Source of the DNA: Oscillospiraceae bacterium
GTDB taxonomy: Bacteria > Bacillota > Clostridia > Oscillospirales > Acutalibacteraceae
Direction of reading: 5' to 3'
Assembly: GCA_031268095.1 (NCBI GenBank)
Contig: JAIRXU010000060.1
Span: forward strand, 1 to 64,000
DNA: 64,000 bases
Shown piece by piece: positions 42,628 to 51,267 of this stretch. The position numbers and the translations under genes are program-made. Numbering within the stretch: position 1 is the stretch's first letter; the number at the start of each line of letters is the position of its first letter. The notes under the pieces were generated by a model that searched no databases, was not told the origin of the DNA, and saw nothing but the letters and a program-made list of their open reading frames with translations.

Positions 42628-43575
42628 ATGAGCCTTTGCCCTCACTGCGAGAAGAAGCTTCGGATCATTGACTGGCGTCAGAACTGTCCCCACTGCGGGG
42701 TGAACCTGATGTTTTTCGGATTCGAAGAACGCTTCTTCGAGGATGCCAAACGGGCGGAACTCAGCGTGGCCGCGGCCAGAGTCCGGTGGAAAAAAGTAAA
42801 AACGGGGTGGGCCGGCAGCCTTTGGGCGAAGCTGCGGCTAATCGTCATGGCGGCACCGCTGCTGACGCTGCTGCTCCCTTCCGCGACGCTGCTGGTGAAA
42901 CTGCCGTTTTATGAGAAACCCTGGGACGCCAGCGCTCTGGGCCTTTATGGTATGTTCTCAGACGGTACGCTGCAATTCCTGCGTGACGTACGCAAGATCC
43001 CCGTTTTTGGACCGGTTTATACCGATTTCGGCCTGGTGATTCTGGCGGTGGCGGCGCTGGCGGTGATTTCGCTGGCCATTTTTCTCTGCTCGGTCTTTTC
43101 GTTCCCCTCCCCCAAAAAGATGGCTGTCGCTGTGACAGTTCTGTGCGGGCTTGGGGTGGCGGGAGCCGTTGCGGACCTCATTCTTGCCAACCGCATGAAC
43201 AAGGCTGCCGCAGGGCTTGGCTCCGACTTTCTGGCGGGTTCCTTCGGGCCCGGGACCGTCGCGGCGCTTGCGGCCTTTTTGGCTGTGGCGTTCATTAATG
43301 TGATGCTCGCGCGCAATGGCGTGGTCTACCACTTCGCGGAAGGCGACGTAGAACGCGCCGCCATCTTCACGCGGCTCAAGGCCGGGGAAGTCTCGCTCGG
43401 CGACCTGCCTTATCCGGTGGTCGAAACGGCCGAAACCCGGGCGCTGGAAGAGAAAATCCAGGCGGAAATCCGCATTGCCGACGGGGAATCTCTGGCGGAA
43501 GCGGAATTGACGAAAACGGAGCTCAACGAAATTTCCAACGCGGACGGGATCATCGGAGGTGAAAACGATGGCTGA
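42628..43575 (+). CDS. Membrane protein with N-terminal zinc ribbon
   Basis: 315 residues from the ATG at 42628; a GTG at 42622 is closer to the SD AGGAGG (42612-42617) and is also possible. Two CxxC pairs (CPHCEKK and CPHCGVN) form a zinc ribbon at the very N-terminus. Four hydrophobic segments follow (roughly 70-95, 125-155, 165-190, 205-225) and then a charged cytoplasmic tail rich in Glu (ETRALEEKIQAEI). Family unknown. Its end overlaps the next gene by 8 bp, so the two products are likely partners. Confidence 0.7.
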   Translation: MSLCPHCEKKLRIIDWRQNCPHCGVNLMFFGFEERFFEDAKRAELSVAAARVRWKKVKTGWAGSLWAKLRLIVMAAPLLTLLLPSATLLVKLPFYEKPWDASALGLYGMFSDGTLQFLRDVRKIPVFGPVYTDFGLVILAVAALAVISLAIFLCSVFSFPSPKKMAVAVTVLCGLGVAGAVADLILANRMNKAAAGLGSDFLAGSFGPGTVAALAAFLAVAFINVMLARNGVVYHFAEGDVERAAIFTRLKAGEVSLGDLPYPVVETAETRALEEKIQAEIRIADGESLAEAELTKTELNEISNADGIIGGENDG

Positions 43576-45046
43576 GAATTTGGAACATAAGGCGACCGCG
43601 GCGGAGCGGCTGCTCGAAGACAGCGAAAAGAGCGACAAAAAGCGCCTCTGGTTCATGCGCAGCGTCGTCATTTTCCTGATCATGATTTTCATCGGCGGAA
43701 TTGTTTTGGGCGCGGTCAGTATCCTGAATGACGAAGGCCAACAGGATCCGGATATCCCGGCGGACGCCGGCGCCCCGCCAGCTACAGCGGAAGAGATCAT
43801 TGCCTATGTCCAGGCGGCAGCCGCCATTGCCAAACAGGCCAAACCGCGCCTGACGGTGGATACAGTGTTTTATTTTGACAACGACGACGGCCGGTCGTAT
43901 CTTGACACGCTGAAATTCGATGGCGGACAGTCAGACTTGCTGACCAAAACCGCCAAGTTCCTTGCCCAGTCTATAGAAGATCAGCTGCATACATCCGCGC
44001 CGATGCAGGAAATTGATTTCGGCAAAGATTACGGCAGCGTACTCTGGGCCATGAACGTCACGCCGGAAGCGTTGGCGGAAACCAAGGTGGAGTACGTATT
44101 CTACCGCTGCCGGATCTGTCACCGGGAGGACAGCGAAGCGCCGGACGTTTGCCCGGAGTGCCAGTCAGAGGACGCCTACCGTCCCGCGTACCGGGACAAT
44201 TACACCATCACACTGACCTTCGCCGACCCGGAAACCGGAACGGCCGCGGCGGTCACCAAGAATTTCCATCCCCGCGACGCGGCGCAGATTCACGCGCTGC
44301 TGAACGGCGCGCTGGATAAATTCGTCACGATCCAGTCCGTTGCCACCCGGCACCATAACGCCGCGATCACGGCGGAAATCAACCGGGAGACGCAGCAAAT
44401 CCGCTCCCTGTGTTTCGCCAAAGACGTTGACGTCTCGCTGCACCTGCTGCCCCAAGGCGACGTCTCTTTCGTCGGGGACACGCGGGCCAGCCTGACCCTG
44501 CGGGAATCGACTAATTTCCGCTTTGACTGGCCGGAGGTCCGGCTGGATAAGACGGAACTGACCATGAAGACGCACGAGACCGCTGCGCTCCAGGCCCAGG
44601 CCATCGCGCCGGAGGGCACGAAGATCACCTGGTCCTGTCCTCAGGAAGGTATTGTCACCGTAGACGCGGACGGCTACGTCAAGAGCGGGAATCAGTACGG
44701 CGAGGCCGACGTCGTCGCCTCTTTCGAGCTGGACGGCCAGACCTACAGCCGCAGTTGCCATGTTTGGGTCAAGAACGCCGCCGAAGATGTGACGCTGAAT
44801 CACCGCAAGCTTTCGCTGGCTCCCGGCGGATCCGCGCAGCTCGCTGCCACCGTGAAACCCGCAAAGGCCACGATCAAAACCGTGACCTGGTACACGGAGG
44901 ATCCGGCCGTCGTCACCGTAGATGAAACCGGGCTTGTCACCGCCGTCGGCCCCGGCACAGCAAAGGTCTACGCCCTGTCCGACGACGGTCACTACCGTTC
45001 GTCCTGCGCCGTCAGCGTAAAAGGAGGGAATTCCAATGGCCAGTAA
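43568..45046 (+). CDS. Single-pass membrane protein with rubredoxin-like knuckle and two Ig-like (Big2) domains
   Basis: 492 residues from the ATG at 43568 (SD GGAGGT). A cytoplasmic start, one membrane helix (about 30-55), then an extracellular part. CRICHRED ... CPECQSE (about 177-200) is a four-cysteine zinc-binding knuckle. Residues about 325-400 and 405-485 are Big2-type Ig domains (TKITWSCPQEGIVTVDADG and TVTWYTEDPAVVTVDETG). It overlaps the previous gene by 8 bp and the next by 11 bp. It may act as a surface sensor or docking partner for the transporter that follows; this is inference. Confidence 0.75.
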   Translation: MAENLEHKATAAERLLEDSEKSDKKRLWFMRSVVIFLIMIFIGGIVLGAVSILNDEGQQDPDIPADAGAPPATAEEIIAYVQAAAAIAKQAKPRLTVDTVFYFDNDDGRSYLDTLKFDGGQSDLLTKTAKFLAQSIEDQLHTSAPMQEIDFGKDYGSVLWAMNVTPEALAETKVEYVFYRCRICHREDSEAPDVCPECQSEDAYRPAYRDNYTITLTFADPETGTAAAVTKNFHPRDAAQIHALLNGALDKFVTIQSVATRHHNAAITAEINRETQQIRSLCFAKDVDVSLHLLPQGDVSFVGDTRASLTLRESTNFRFDWPEVRLDKTELTMKTHETAALQAQAIAPEGTKITWSCPQEGIVTVDADGYVKSGNQYGEADVVASFELDGQTYSRSCHVWVKNAAEDVTLNHRKLSLAPGGSAQLAATVKPAKATIKTVTWYTEDPAVVTVDETGLVTAVGPGTAKVYALSDDGHYRSSCAVSVKGGNSNGQ

Positions 45047-46649
45047 CCGCTCCCTGAAGGACCGGATCTTCGGCGCGGAAGAGAACTCCGCCGCCAGCAT
45101 GGACCCCGAAAAACTCCGCAAGTTCCAGCATTTGGCCGCGCGGATGTACCATACCCCGGTTCTTTCCGCGAAGGAAATCGCGGCCCCAGCGATCGCCAAG
45201 CTCGGGCGGCAGATGAGCGAGATGATCTACAACACCTATCGGATGATTTTCTTCGTCAGCATTTTAAGGCTGGATATGTTTTACGTCACGCTGATCCATA
45301 CCGTCATCGGCGTCTATGACGTGCTCAATAACCCCCTGATGGGCATTGCCTACGACAAAACCCGCACCCGCTGGGGCAAAGCCCGGCCCTACGCCGCGCT
45401 CGCACCCCTGATGTACTTCGCCTGCATCGCGGTCCTCTTCTGCGGACAGCTGTTTTTTCCCAACGACATTACCGACGATCCGGGCAAAATCCTCTTTGTT
45501 TTTGTGATGCTCTTCCTCCAGGAAACGTTTTCGACCATCTATATCATCCCGACCGACAACCTCACCTCCCTCCAAACGCCGAACCCCAAGGACCGCATGT
45601 CCGTCGGCCTCTGGCAGACCTACGCCTATAAATGGGGCGGAGATTTCCTGGCGGGTATCATTATGGCGCTGCTGGACTTCTCCCGGTCCGGCTGGATCCC
45701 CGTCAGCTCCGGCGTGATCTTCGCGAGCCTCGGGATCATTACCGCTATGATCGGCTCCGGCGGCAGCATCCTGATGGCCATCAATTGCCGGGAGCGCATC
45801 CTCCTCCAGCCCACCCCCGCCCCGATCACCAAGACGGTGTTCTATCTGCTGAAGAACAAATACGCCATGCGGAATTTTGTCACAAACTTCATGGGTTCCT
45901 GGTGGAGCAAAGGCGGATACAGCTGGGATGTGGTGTTCCAGCTCGAGGTACTCGGCGGCGTCCTGCGCGGCGCACCTTTCTATATGCCCCGGCAGATCAT
46001 GCAGTTCGTCAGCCTTTCGCTGGTCGAGCGCTTCAAGAGGCTCTTCGGCGGGAGCTACCGCAAAACCGTCATCTTCATGCGGGCCTGGGACTTCCTCTTC
46101 ACCAACATTTCCGCCTTCCTCGGCTCGCGGCCGAAGATTATCGGCACCTGGTGGAAGGCGGGGCTGGTGTTCGCGGCTTTCGACGCTTTGTGCGTTTCCA
46201 ACGACGCGCCGTCAACCGTGCTGGAAGCGGAGATCGGCCGCGAAATCGGCGACTACACGGAATACGTCACCGGCGAACGGCCGGACGGCACCATCGGCCT
46301 GCTGACAGGTCTGGTCGGCAAGGTCACCGCGCCGCTGCAAGCCATGATGACCATGGCGGTCTTCCGCTGGTCGGGCTACACGCCGGCCCTGACGAATGTG
46401 AAATGGTCTCAGCAGAACGTCCGCAACAACACGCAGATGTATTCCCGCGTCTTCATGCTCTATAATTTAGCCGATATTGTGCCCAATGTCCTCAATGCCA
46501 TTCCGCTGCTCTTCTATGACCTGGAGGGCAAAAAGAAAGCGGAGATGTATCTTGCCCTCAATGAACGGCGCGCCGAAATGGCCAAGTCACACGTGATGAG
46601 CGACGAAATGGCGGCAATGGTGGAAGCGCTGGCAAGCGAGAACGGGTAA
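45036..46649 (+). CDS. GPH-type MFS transporter with long N-terminal extension
   Basis: 537 residues, about 12 membrane segments. The loop-2/3 signature NNPLMGIAYDKTRTRWGKARPY identifies the GPH/MelB group, but the first ~60 residues before the first helix are an unusual charged extension (RKFQHLAARMYHT). EIGDYTEYVTGERPDG resembles the second GPH cytoplasmic motif. The start overlaps the Ig-like gene by 11 bp with SD AAGGAGGG inside that gene. Substrate unknown; the following glycoside hydrolase suggests a glycoside. Confidence 0.83.
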   Translation: MASNRSLKDRIFGAEENSAASMDPEKLRKFQHLAARMYHTPVLSAKEIAAPAIAKLGRQMSEMIYNTYRMIFFVSILRLDMFYVTLIHTVIGVYDVLNNPLMGIAYDKTRTRWGKARPYAALAPLMYFACIAVLFCGQLFFPNDITDDPGKILFVFVMLFLQETFSTIYIIPTDNLTSLQTPNPKDRMSVGLWQTYAYKWGGDFLAGIIMALLDFSRSGWIPVSSGVIFASLGIITAMIGSGGSILMAINCRERILLQPTPAPITKTVFYLLKNKYAMRNFVTNFMGSWWSKGGYSWDVVFQLEVLGGVLRGAPFYMPRQIMQFVSLSLVERFKRLFGGSYRKTVIFMRAWDFLFTNISAFLGSRPKIIGTWWKAGLVFAAFDALCVSNDAPSTVLEAEIGREIGDYTEYVTGERPDGTIGLLTGLVGKVTAPLQAMMTMAVFRWSGYTPALTNVKWSQQNVRNNTQMYSRVFMLYNLADIVPNVLNAIPLLFYDLEGKKKAEMYLALNERRAEMAKSHVMSDEMAAMVEALASENG

Positions 46650-46678
46650 TCAAACACAAACGAGAGGATGAACAGAAC

Positions 46679-47908
46679 ATGGAAGCTTTCATCAAGGACC
46701 AGATCAAGGCAACACTCCGCTATGTCCCGTACCACATCGCCGCCTCCTACTGCAAGAAGCTCACCAGCCCGGAAGTGGACGCCAGCCGCCGCAAGGCCGG
46801 CGGGTTCATAAAGGGCATCTGTCACCCGACGGACGACTGCGCGCAGATCCGCGGCGCGGGGATCGAATGGAACCGGCCGGATATCCCCTTCCCCTTCGAC
46901 AAAGAAGGCAAGGTCAAGCAAAATTATCTGGACTGGAAGGCCCGGATGCAGCGCTACCGGGACGGCGGGATCCGCCTCTTTGCCGTGACCCCCTATCCCC
47001 GCGAGTTCATCGAGGCGGGAATTGATCCCCGGCTGCCGGAGAATGAAGCCCGCATCCGGGAAGTGGCCATGTTCCTGCTGGATGACCTAAAGGAAATCGT
47101 CGGCGGGATTCAGGTCACCAACGAAATGGGGGTGCCGCGCTTCACCCTGCCGCTGACCACCGCCGAGGCCGCGCGTTTCATCGGCATCCAGCTGGCCGCC
47201 ATGTATCCTCACCGGGGCAACATCATCATCGGCTATAATTCCGCCGGGCCGCAGACGGACCTGCACCTGAAAATGCGGGCATGGCACAAATACTGCGATT
47301 ACGTTGGAATGGATATTTATATTGGCTGTTTTGCCCCGATCGGCAACTGGCTGGTGATATTCGACCTCATGCTGCGTTACCTCTGGAGCCTGACGGGCAA
47401 ACCGATCATCCTGTGCGAATTCGGATACATCAGCGGCGGCGCGCCGAAGACCCCGGAGGAGAAGAGCGCCGTGCTGCAGCGCTACGGCGTCAAGACGGAG
47501 GCGGAGGCCCGGGAGAAGATCGACCAGGTGATGGACGCGATCCATGAAAAGAATCCCAAAATGTGGAATTATATCACCCACAACGCCTCCGGCGGCTACG
47601 CGGATTTCCTCTTCCAGCTGGACTTCTGCAATCACTTCTACAGCGAACTGCCCAAGCGCACCGTGATCAAGAAATATCCGCACACAGCCCAAGGTCAGGC
47701 GGACTTCTACCGCGACATTTTCCCGCGTCTGCAAAACCTCCCCTTCCTGCTCGGCGCGTTCGTCTACTGTTACGCCGACAGTGACAAATGTTACGTCTGC
47801 GACCAGGACGATTGCCCGACGGAGACGCGCTGGGGACTGGTGACCATGGACCACAAAGAGAAGCCCTCGTATTACGCGGTCCGCGACGCGCTGGAGAAAA
47901 TTCAATGA
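46679..47908 (+). CDS. Clan GH-A glycoside hydrolase-like protein
   Basis: 409 residues, TIM-barrel. E149 in QVTNEMG occupies the place of the acid/base (NE pair after strand 4) and E247 in ILCEFGYISGG that of the nucleophile (strand 7), the clan GH-A arrangement. There is no signal peptide, so it should act on an imported glycoside in the cytoplasm, consistent with the GPH transporter gene 29 bp upstream. The exact GH family is not clear to me. It overlaps the next gene by 4 bp (ATGA). Confidence 0.78.
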   Translation: MEAFIKDQIKATLRYVPYHIAASYCKKLTSPEVDASRRKAGGFIKGICHPTDDCAQIRGAGIEWNRPDIPFPFDKEGKVKQNYLDWKARMQRYRDGGIRLFAVTPYPREFIEAGIDPRLPENEARIREVAMFLLDDLKEIVGGIQVTNEMGVPRFTLPLTTAEAARFIGIQLAAMYPHRGNIIIGYNSAGPQTDLHLKMRAWHKYCDYVGMDIYIGCFAPIGNWLVIFDLMLRYLWSLTGKPIILCEFGYISGGAPKTPEEKSAVLQRYGVKTEAEAREKIDQVMDAIHEKNPKMWNYITHNASGGYADFLFQLDFCNHFYSELPKRTVIKKYPHTAQGQADFYRDIFPRLQNLPFLLGAFVYCYADSDKCYVCDQDDCPTETRWGLVTMDHKEKPSYYAVRDALEKIQ

Positions 47909-48825
47909 GCATACAAGTTCTTTCCCGCGATCCGGAAACAGGCGCGATTCGCATCCAAAAAAATGGCGGCGGGGCCTTGCGCCTCGCCGTCTTCACGGAC
48001 CTTCATTTCGACGGGTTCGATCCGGTCGGGATGCTGCAAACAAAACATTGGCTGCGCTGCCAGACTGAGGCGCTGCGCCCGGATTTGATTGCCGTCCTGG
48101 GCGACACCGCCCTTTGTCCTTATAACCGGGGCAGAACCCAGCGTTTTGCCGCGCTGATGGAGAGCCTCGGTGTGCCATGGACCGCCGTGCTGGGGAATCA
48201 CGAGGGCGAGGGCAAACGGGTGCTCACCCGCCGGGACACCGTTGCCTGCTATCAGACGTCGGCGCGGTTCCTGGGCTATGCGGAACTCCCCGGCGTAACG
48301 GGCTACGGCAACCAGATGCTGGAGATCGTCGGTCCGGACGGAAGGCCCATGCAGCGGCTCTGGTTCATGGATTCCGGCGGCGGACGGCAGGGGCATTCCT
48401 ACGTTCAGAAGGATCAAACAGACTGGCTGCGCCGGACAGCGGCGGACGGAACTGTCCCGGGGATGGTCTTCCTGCACGTCCCGCTGCACCAGTACCAAGC
48501 GGCATATGAGGCGCTGGCCCGGGGGGAAGCGGAGCTGATCCGGGGACAGTGGCGGGAAAGCGTCTGTCTGGGCGGCGGCCCGGACCAGAGCGACGCCCTG
48601 GTCGAGGCAGCCCGGGCCGCGGGAGTCTGGGCCTTCGTTTGCGGCCATGACCACTCCAACGACTTCGACCTGTTCTACCAGGGCATGCATTATATCTACA
48701 CGCAGTCGGGCGGATACTCCCGCCTGTGCTACGACGCCCGTTCGCGGGGGGTGCGGGGCTGCACAGTATATGAAATCGAGACGGACGGAAGGGTTACGGT
48801 CCGTCAAAACCGGAATCCGAAATGA
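47905..48825 (+). CDS. Metallophosphoesterase (complete motif set)
   Basis: 306 residues from an ATG that overlaps the hydrolase stop. Calcineurin-like motifs are all canonical: FTDLHFDG, LGDTALCPYN, LGNHEGEG, FLHVPLHQ and GHDHSND. It resembles cytoplasmic purple-acid-phosphatase-type enzymes such as YkuE relatives. As the last gene of the transporter/hydrolase operon it may dephosphorylate a sugar phosphate. Its 3' end overlaps the convergent histidine kinase gene by 32 bp. Confidence 0.87.
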   Translation: MSIQVLSRDPETGAIRIQKNGGGALRLAVFTDLHFDGFDPVGMLQTKHWLRCQTEALRPDLIAVLGDTALCPYNRGRTQRFAALMESLGVPWTAVLGNHEGEGKRVLTRRDTVACYQTSARFLGYAELPGVTGYGNQMLEIVGPDGRPMQRLWFMDSGGGRQGHSYVQKDQTDWLRRTAADGTVPGMVFLHVPLHQYQAAYEALARGEAELIRGQWRESVCLGGGPDQSDALVEAARAAGVWAFVCGHDHSNDFDLFYQGMHYIYTQSGGYSRLCYDARSRGVRGCTVYEIETDGRVTVRQNRNPK

Positions 48826-50365
48826 CCGGCAGCTCGAACCAGAAGGTGCTGCCGGTGCCGCGCTGGCTGATGACGCCGAAGTCCGCGCTGTGGAGGTTCA
48901 TCGCTGTCCGGACAATCGACAGGCCCAGCCCGGTTCCCACAACACCCCGGCGGTGCGTCTCGCTGGATTTGTAATAGCGGTCCCAAATGTGTTCCAGTTC
49001 TTCTGGGGCGATGCCTTCGCCCGTGTCGGTGACCTCCACCCGGGCCGCAGGGCCCTTCTCCCGCTGCCGCATCGTCAGGGTAACAAAGACATGCTTGTCC
49101 TCGCCCGTGAAGTTGACGGCGTTGGCGATCAGGTTATAGACCGCGCGGCTGAGGAAGGCGGCGTTGCCTTCCACCAGACAGCCGGGCGGAATCGACGTCT
49201 CGAAACGATACCCTTCTTTTTCGCCGAGGACGGCAAAGCGCTCCGTTGTCTCGGCCAGCAGGCTCCCCAAATCCAGGGGGGCTTTGCTTTGGTTTTCTGC
49301 CTCCAGCTCCAGCTTGGAAAGTTCCAGCAGTTCGTTGACCATCCCCGTCAGGCGCTCGGCTTCGGCAATGATCTTCCCGCAGTGGGCGGTGCGCTTTTCC
49401 GGGTCACCGCCGGAAAGATCCCGGATCATTTCACTGTAAAAACGGATGACCGTCAGGGGGGTCTTGAGGTCGTGCGAAACATTGGCGACCAGTTCCCGGC
49501 GGTAATTGTCTGTCCGCCGCAGTTCTCCCGCCGCGCGCTCCAGCTCTCGGGACAGGCTGCTGATCTCCGTGAAGTCCCAGGGGGTGGGGGTAGGATGGAA
49601 TTCCCCGCCGGAAAGTCCGCTGGCCGCCTTTGTCAGGGCGACAATCGGCCGCGCAACCCGCTGAGAAATCAGCCAGGCAGCGGCAGCGGAGAGCACCAGC
49701 AGCGTCACCGTGACGATCACAAACTGCCCAGTCAACACGGTGACGGTGGCGTCCGTCGGCGGAATGGGGCTGCTGATGTAAAGGTAGCGCCCCGCTTCGT
49801 CCGCCGGGGTCAGCCGGGCCAGATATACAGCCTGCCCGTAATTGCTCGTTCCCCTGCGGCCCTCGCCGCCGCGGTCGTTTTCCAGGAAACTCATCTCCGT
49901 CAGTTTTTCCTCCGTCATGCGGTTCATCATGTCCGTGAACTGCCCCAGCGAAATGTTCACCCGCCCTCCCCCGCCAATGCTGAACGGGGTTCCGAAACCG
50001 TCGTAATTCCCGAGGATCCAGCCGGATTCATCCAGCAGCAGAATGCGTAAATTTTGGGAAAAAGCAATTTGTTCCAGGAGGGACTTGGCGTCCGTATCCC
50101 CGTACGCCTGCACCATCTCCCGCCCTGTTTTGCGGATTTCCGCCAGTTTCATGCGCTGGTAAAATGTATTAAACAGCGCAAACTGGAGCACCCAGAGCAA
50201 TGCCAGAATGAACACGGAAAATCCCGTAATGTACAGCCAGCACTGGACGGCTAACGCCTTGCGGCCGCCTTTTTCCGGCAGACGGAGGAAACGGCGCAGC
50301 CTCTCTCTGTTCGGCCGCTTCGGTCGGTCCGCCGCGCTTGGGTTACATCGGCTGTTCGGTTTCAA
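48794..50365 (-). CDS. Sensor histidine kinase
   Basis: About 523 residues. The start is uncertain: no ATG is available, and a TTG at 50365 with GGTGGGA in front, overlapping the regulator gene by 23 bp, is my choice. Membrane helices lie near the N-terminus (YITGFSVFILALLWVL) and after an extracytoplasmic sensor domain (FVIVTVTLLVLSAAAAW); then HAMP, HisKA with the phospho-His in ELVANVSHDLKTPLT, and a complete HATPase_c (NLIANAVNFTG, DTGEGIAP, GTGLGLSIV). The stimulus is unknown. Confidence 0.9.
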   Translation of the reverse strand: MKPNSRCNPSAADRPKRPNRERLRRFLRLPEKGGRKALAVQCWLYITGFSVFILALLWVLQFALFNTFYQRMKLAEIRKTGREMVQAYGDTDAKSLLEQIAFSQNLRILLLDESGWILGNYDGFGTPFSIGGGGRVNISLGQFTDMMNRMTEEKLTEMSFLENDRGGEGRRGTSNYGQAVYLARLTPADEAGRYLYISSPIPPTDATVTVLTGQFVIVTVTLLVLSAAAAWLISQRVARPIVALTKAASGLSGGEFHPTPTPWDFTEISSLSRELERAAGELRRTDNYRRELVANVSHDLKTPLTVIRFYSEMIRDLSGGDPEKRTAHCGKIIAEAERLTGMVNELLELSKLELEAENQSKAPLDLGSLLAETTERFAVLGEKEGYRFETSIPPGCLVEGNAAFLSRAVYNLIANAVNFTGEDKHVFVTLTMRQREKGPAARVEVTDTGEGIAPEELEHIWDRYYKSSETHRRGVVGTGLGLSIVRTAMNLHSADFGVISQRGTGSTFWFELPVISDSGFDGP

Positions 50366-51041
50366 AACGATATCCCACCCCTCGAATGGTTGTAATGTAT
50401 GGCTCGTATGGCGCAATGTGCGCCCGGAGCATTTTAATATGGGTATTCACGGTGCTGTCGTCGCCGTAGAAGTCGTACCCCCAGACCTCCGAGAGGATCT
50501 TTTCCCGGCTCAGGGCAATCCCCCGGTTGCGCACGAGAAAAAACAGCAGGTCATATTCCTTCGGCGTCAGTTCTGCCCGCGCGCCGTCCACCGTCACGGT
50601 CCGGGCGGACATATCGATCACCGTCCCGCCGAAAGTGTAGACTTCCCGCGCTGTGTCTGCCGGCCCGGCAGCCTGGGCTCCCTTGTGCCGGGTGATGATC
50701 ACCTGCACCCGGGCCAGGACTTCCCGGGGAGAAAACGGCTTGGTCACGTAATCGTCGATCCCGACGTCAAAGCCGTAGAGCTTGTCGTATTCCTCCGACC
50801 GGGCGGAGAGCATGAGAACAGGAATGTCCTTCTCCTTCCGGATCTCCTTGCAGGCGGTATAGCCGTCCATCCGGGGCATCATGATGTCCATCAGGATAAT
50901 GTCGAAGTCCTGCGCACGGCAGAGCCGCACGGCCTCCATCCCATCTTTGGCCTGGGTCACATCGTGCCCCAAAAATTGGGCATACTCCGCGAATCCCTCC
51001 CGGATGGCGTCTTCATCATCGACAATTAAAATGCGGTACAT
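50343..51041 (-). CDS. OmpR/PhoB-family response regulator
   Basis: 232 residues from the ATG at 51041 (SD GGGAGG). Receiver domain with acidic pair VDDED, phospho-acceptor Asp in IILMDIMMPRMDG and the conserved Lys in DYVTKPFSPRE; then a winged-helix DNA-binding domain (TPKEYDLLFFL, VNTHIKMLRAHI, TIRGVGYRFE). It forms a two-component pair with the kinase gene that overlaps its end. Confidence 0.93.
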   Translation of the reverse strand: MYRILIVDDEDAIREGFAEYAQFLGHDVTQAKDGMEAVRLCRAQDFDIILMDIMMPRMDGYTACKEIRKEKDIPVLMLSARSEEYDKLYGFDVGIDDYVTKPFSPREVLARVQVIITRHKGAQAAGPADTAREVYTFGGTVIDMSARTVTVDGARAELTPKEYDLLFFLVRNRGIALSREKILSEVWGYDFYGDDSTVNTHIKMLRAHIAPYEPYITTIRGVGYRFETEQPM

Positions 51042-51090
51042 GGGCAAGCCTCCCAATCAAAAATTTCTGAACTGCGGAATTCCTGCTTCT

Positions 51091-51119
51091 ATTCTACAAC
51101 GGGAGAGGTCCGTTGTCAA
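51091..51119 (-). promoter_or_regulatory. Sigma-A promoter of the two-component operon
   Basis: On the minus strand TTGACA (51119-51114), 17-bp spacer, TAGAAT (51096-51091), 50 bp before the regulator start. Confidence 0.82.
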
Positions 51120-51196
51120 TCTCCGGACAGTGAAGCTTCCATGAAAAGTAGATAAAATTCCGGCGGGAAGCGAAGAAATGTTGTCGCCGCCATCCA

Positions 51197-51225
51197 TTGC
51201 ATTTTCCCGCAAAACGAGGTATAAT
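51197..51225 (+). promoter_or_regulatory. Sigma-A promoter of the flavodiiron-hydE operon
   Basis: TTGCAT (51197-51202), 17-bp spacer, TATAAT (51220-51225), 43 bp before the flavodiiron gene start. Confidence 0.82.
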
Positions 51226-51267
51226 GAAAGTGACTTCAAAGCAATCCAGCCGGAAAGAGGGAACCAC

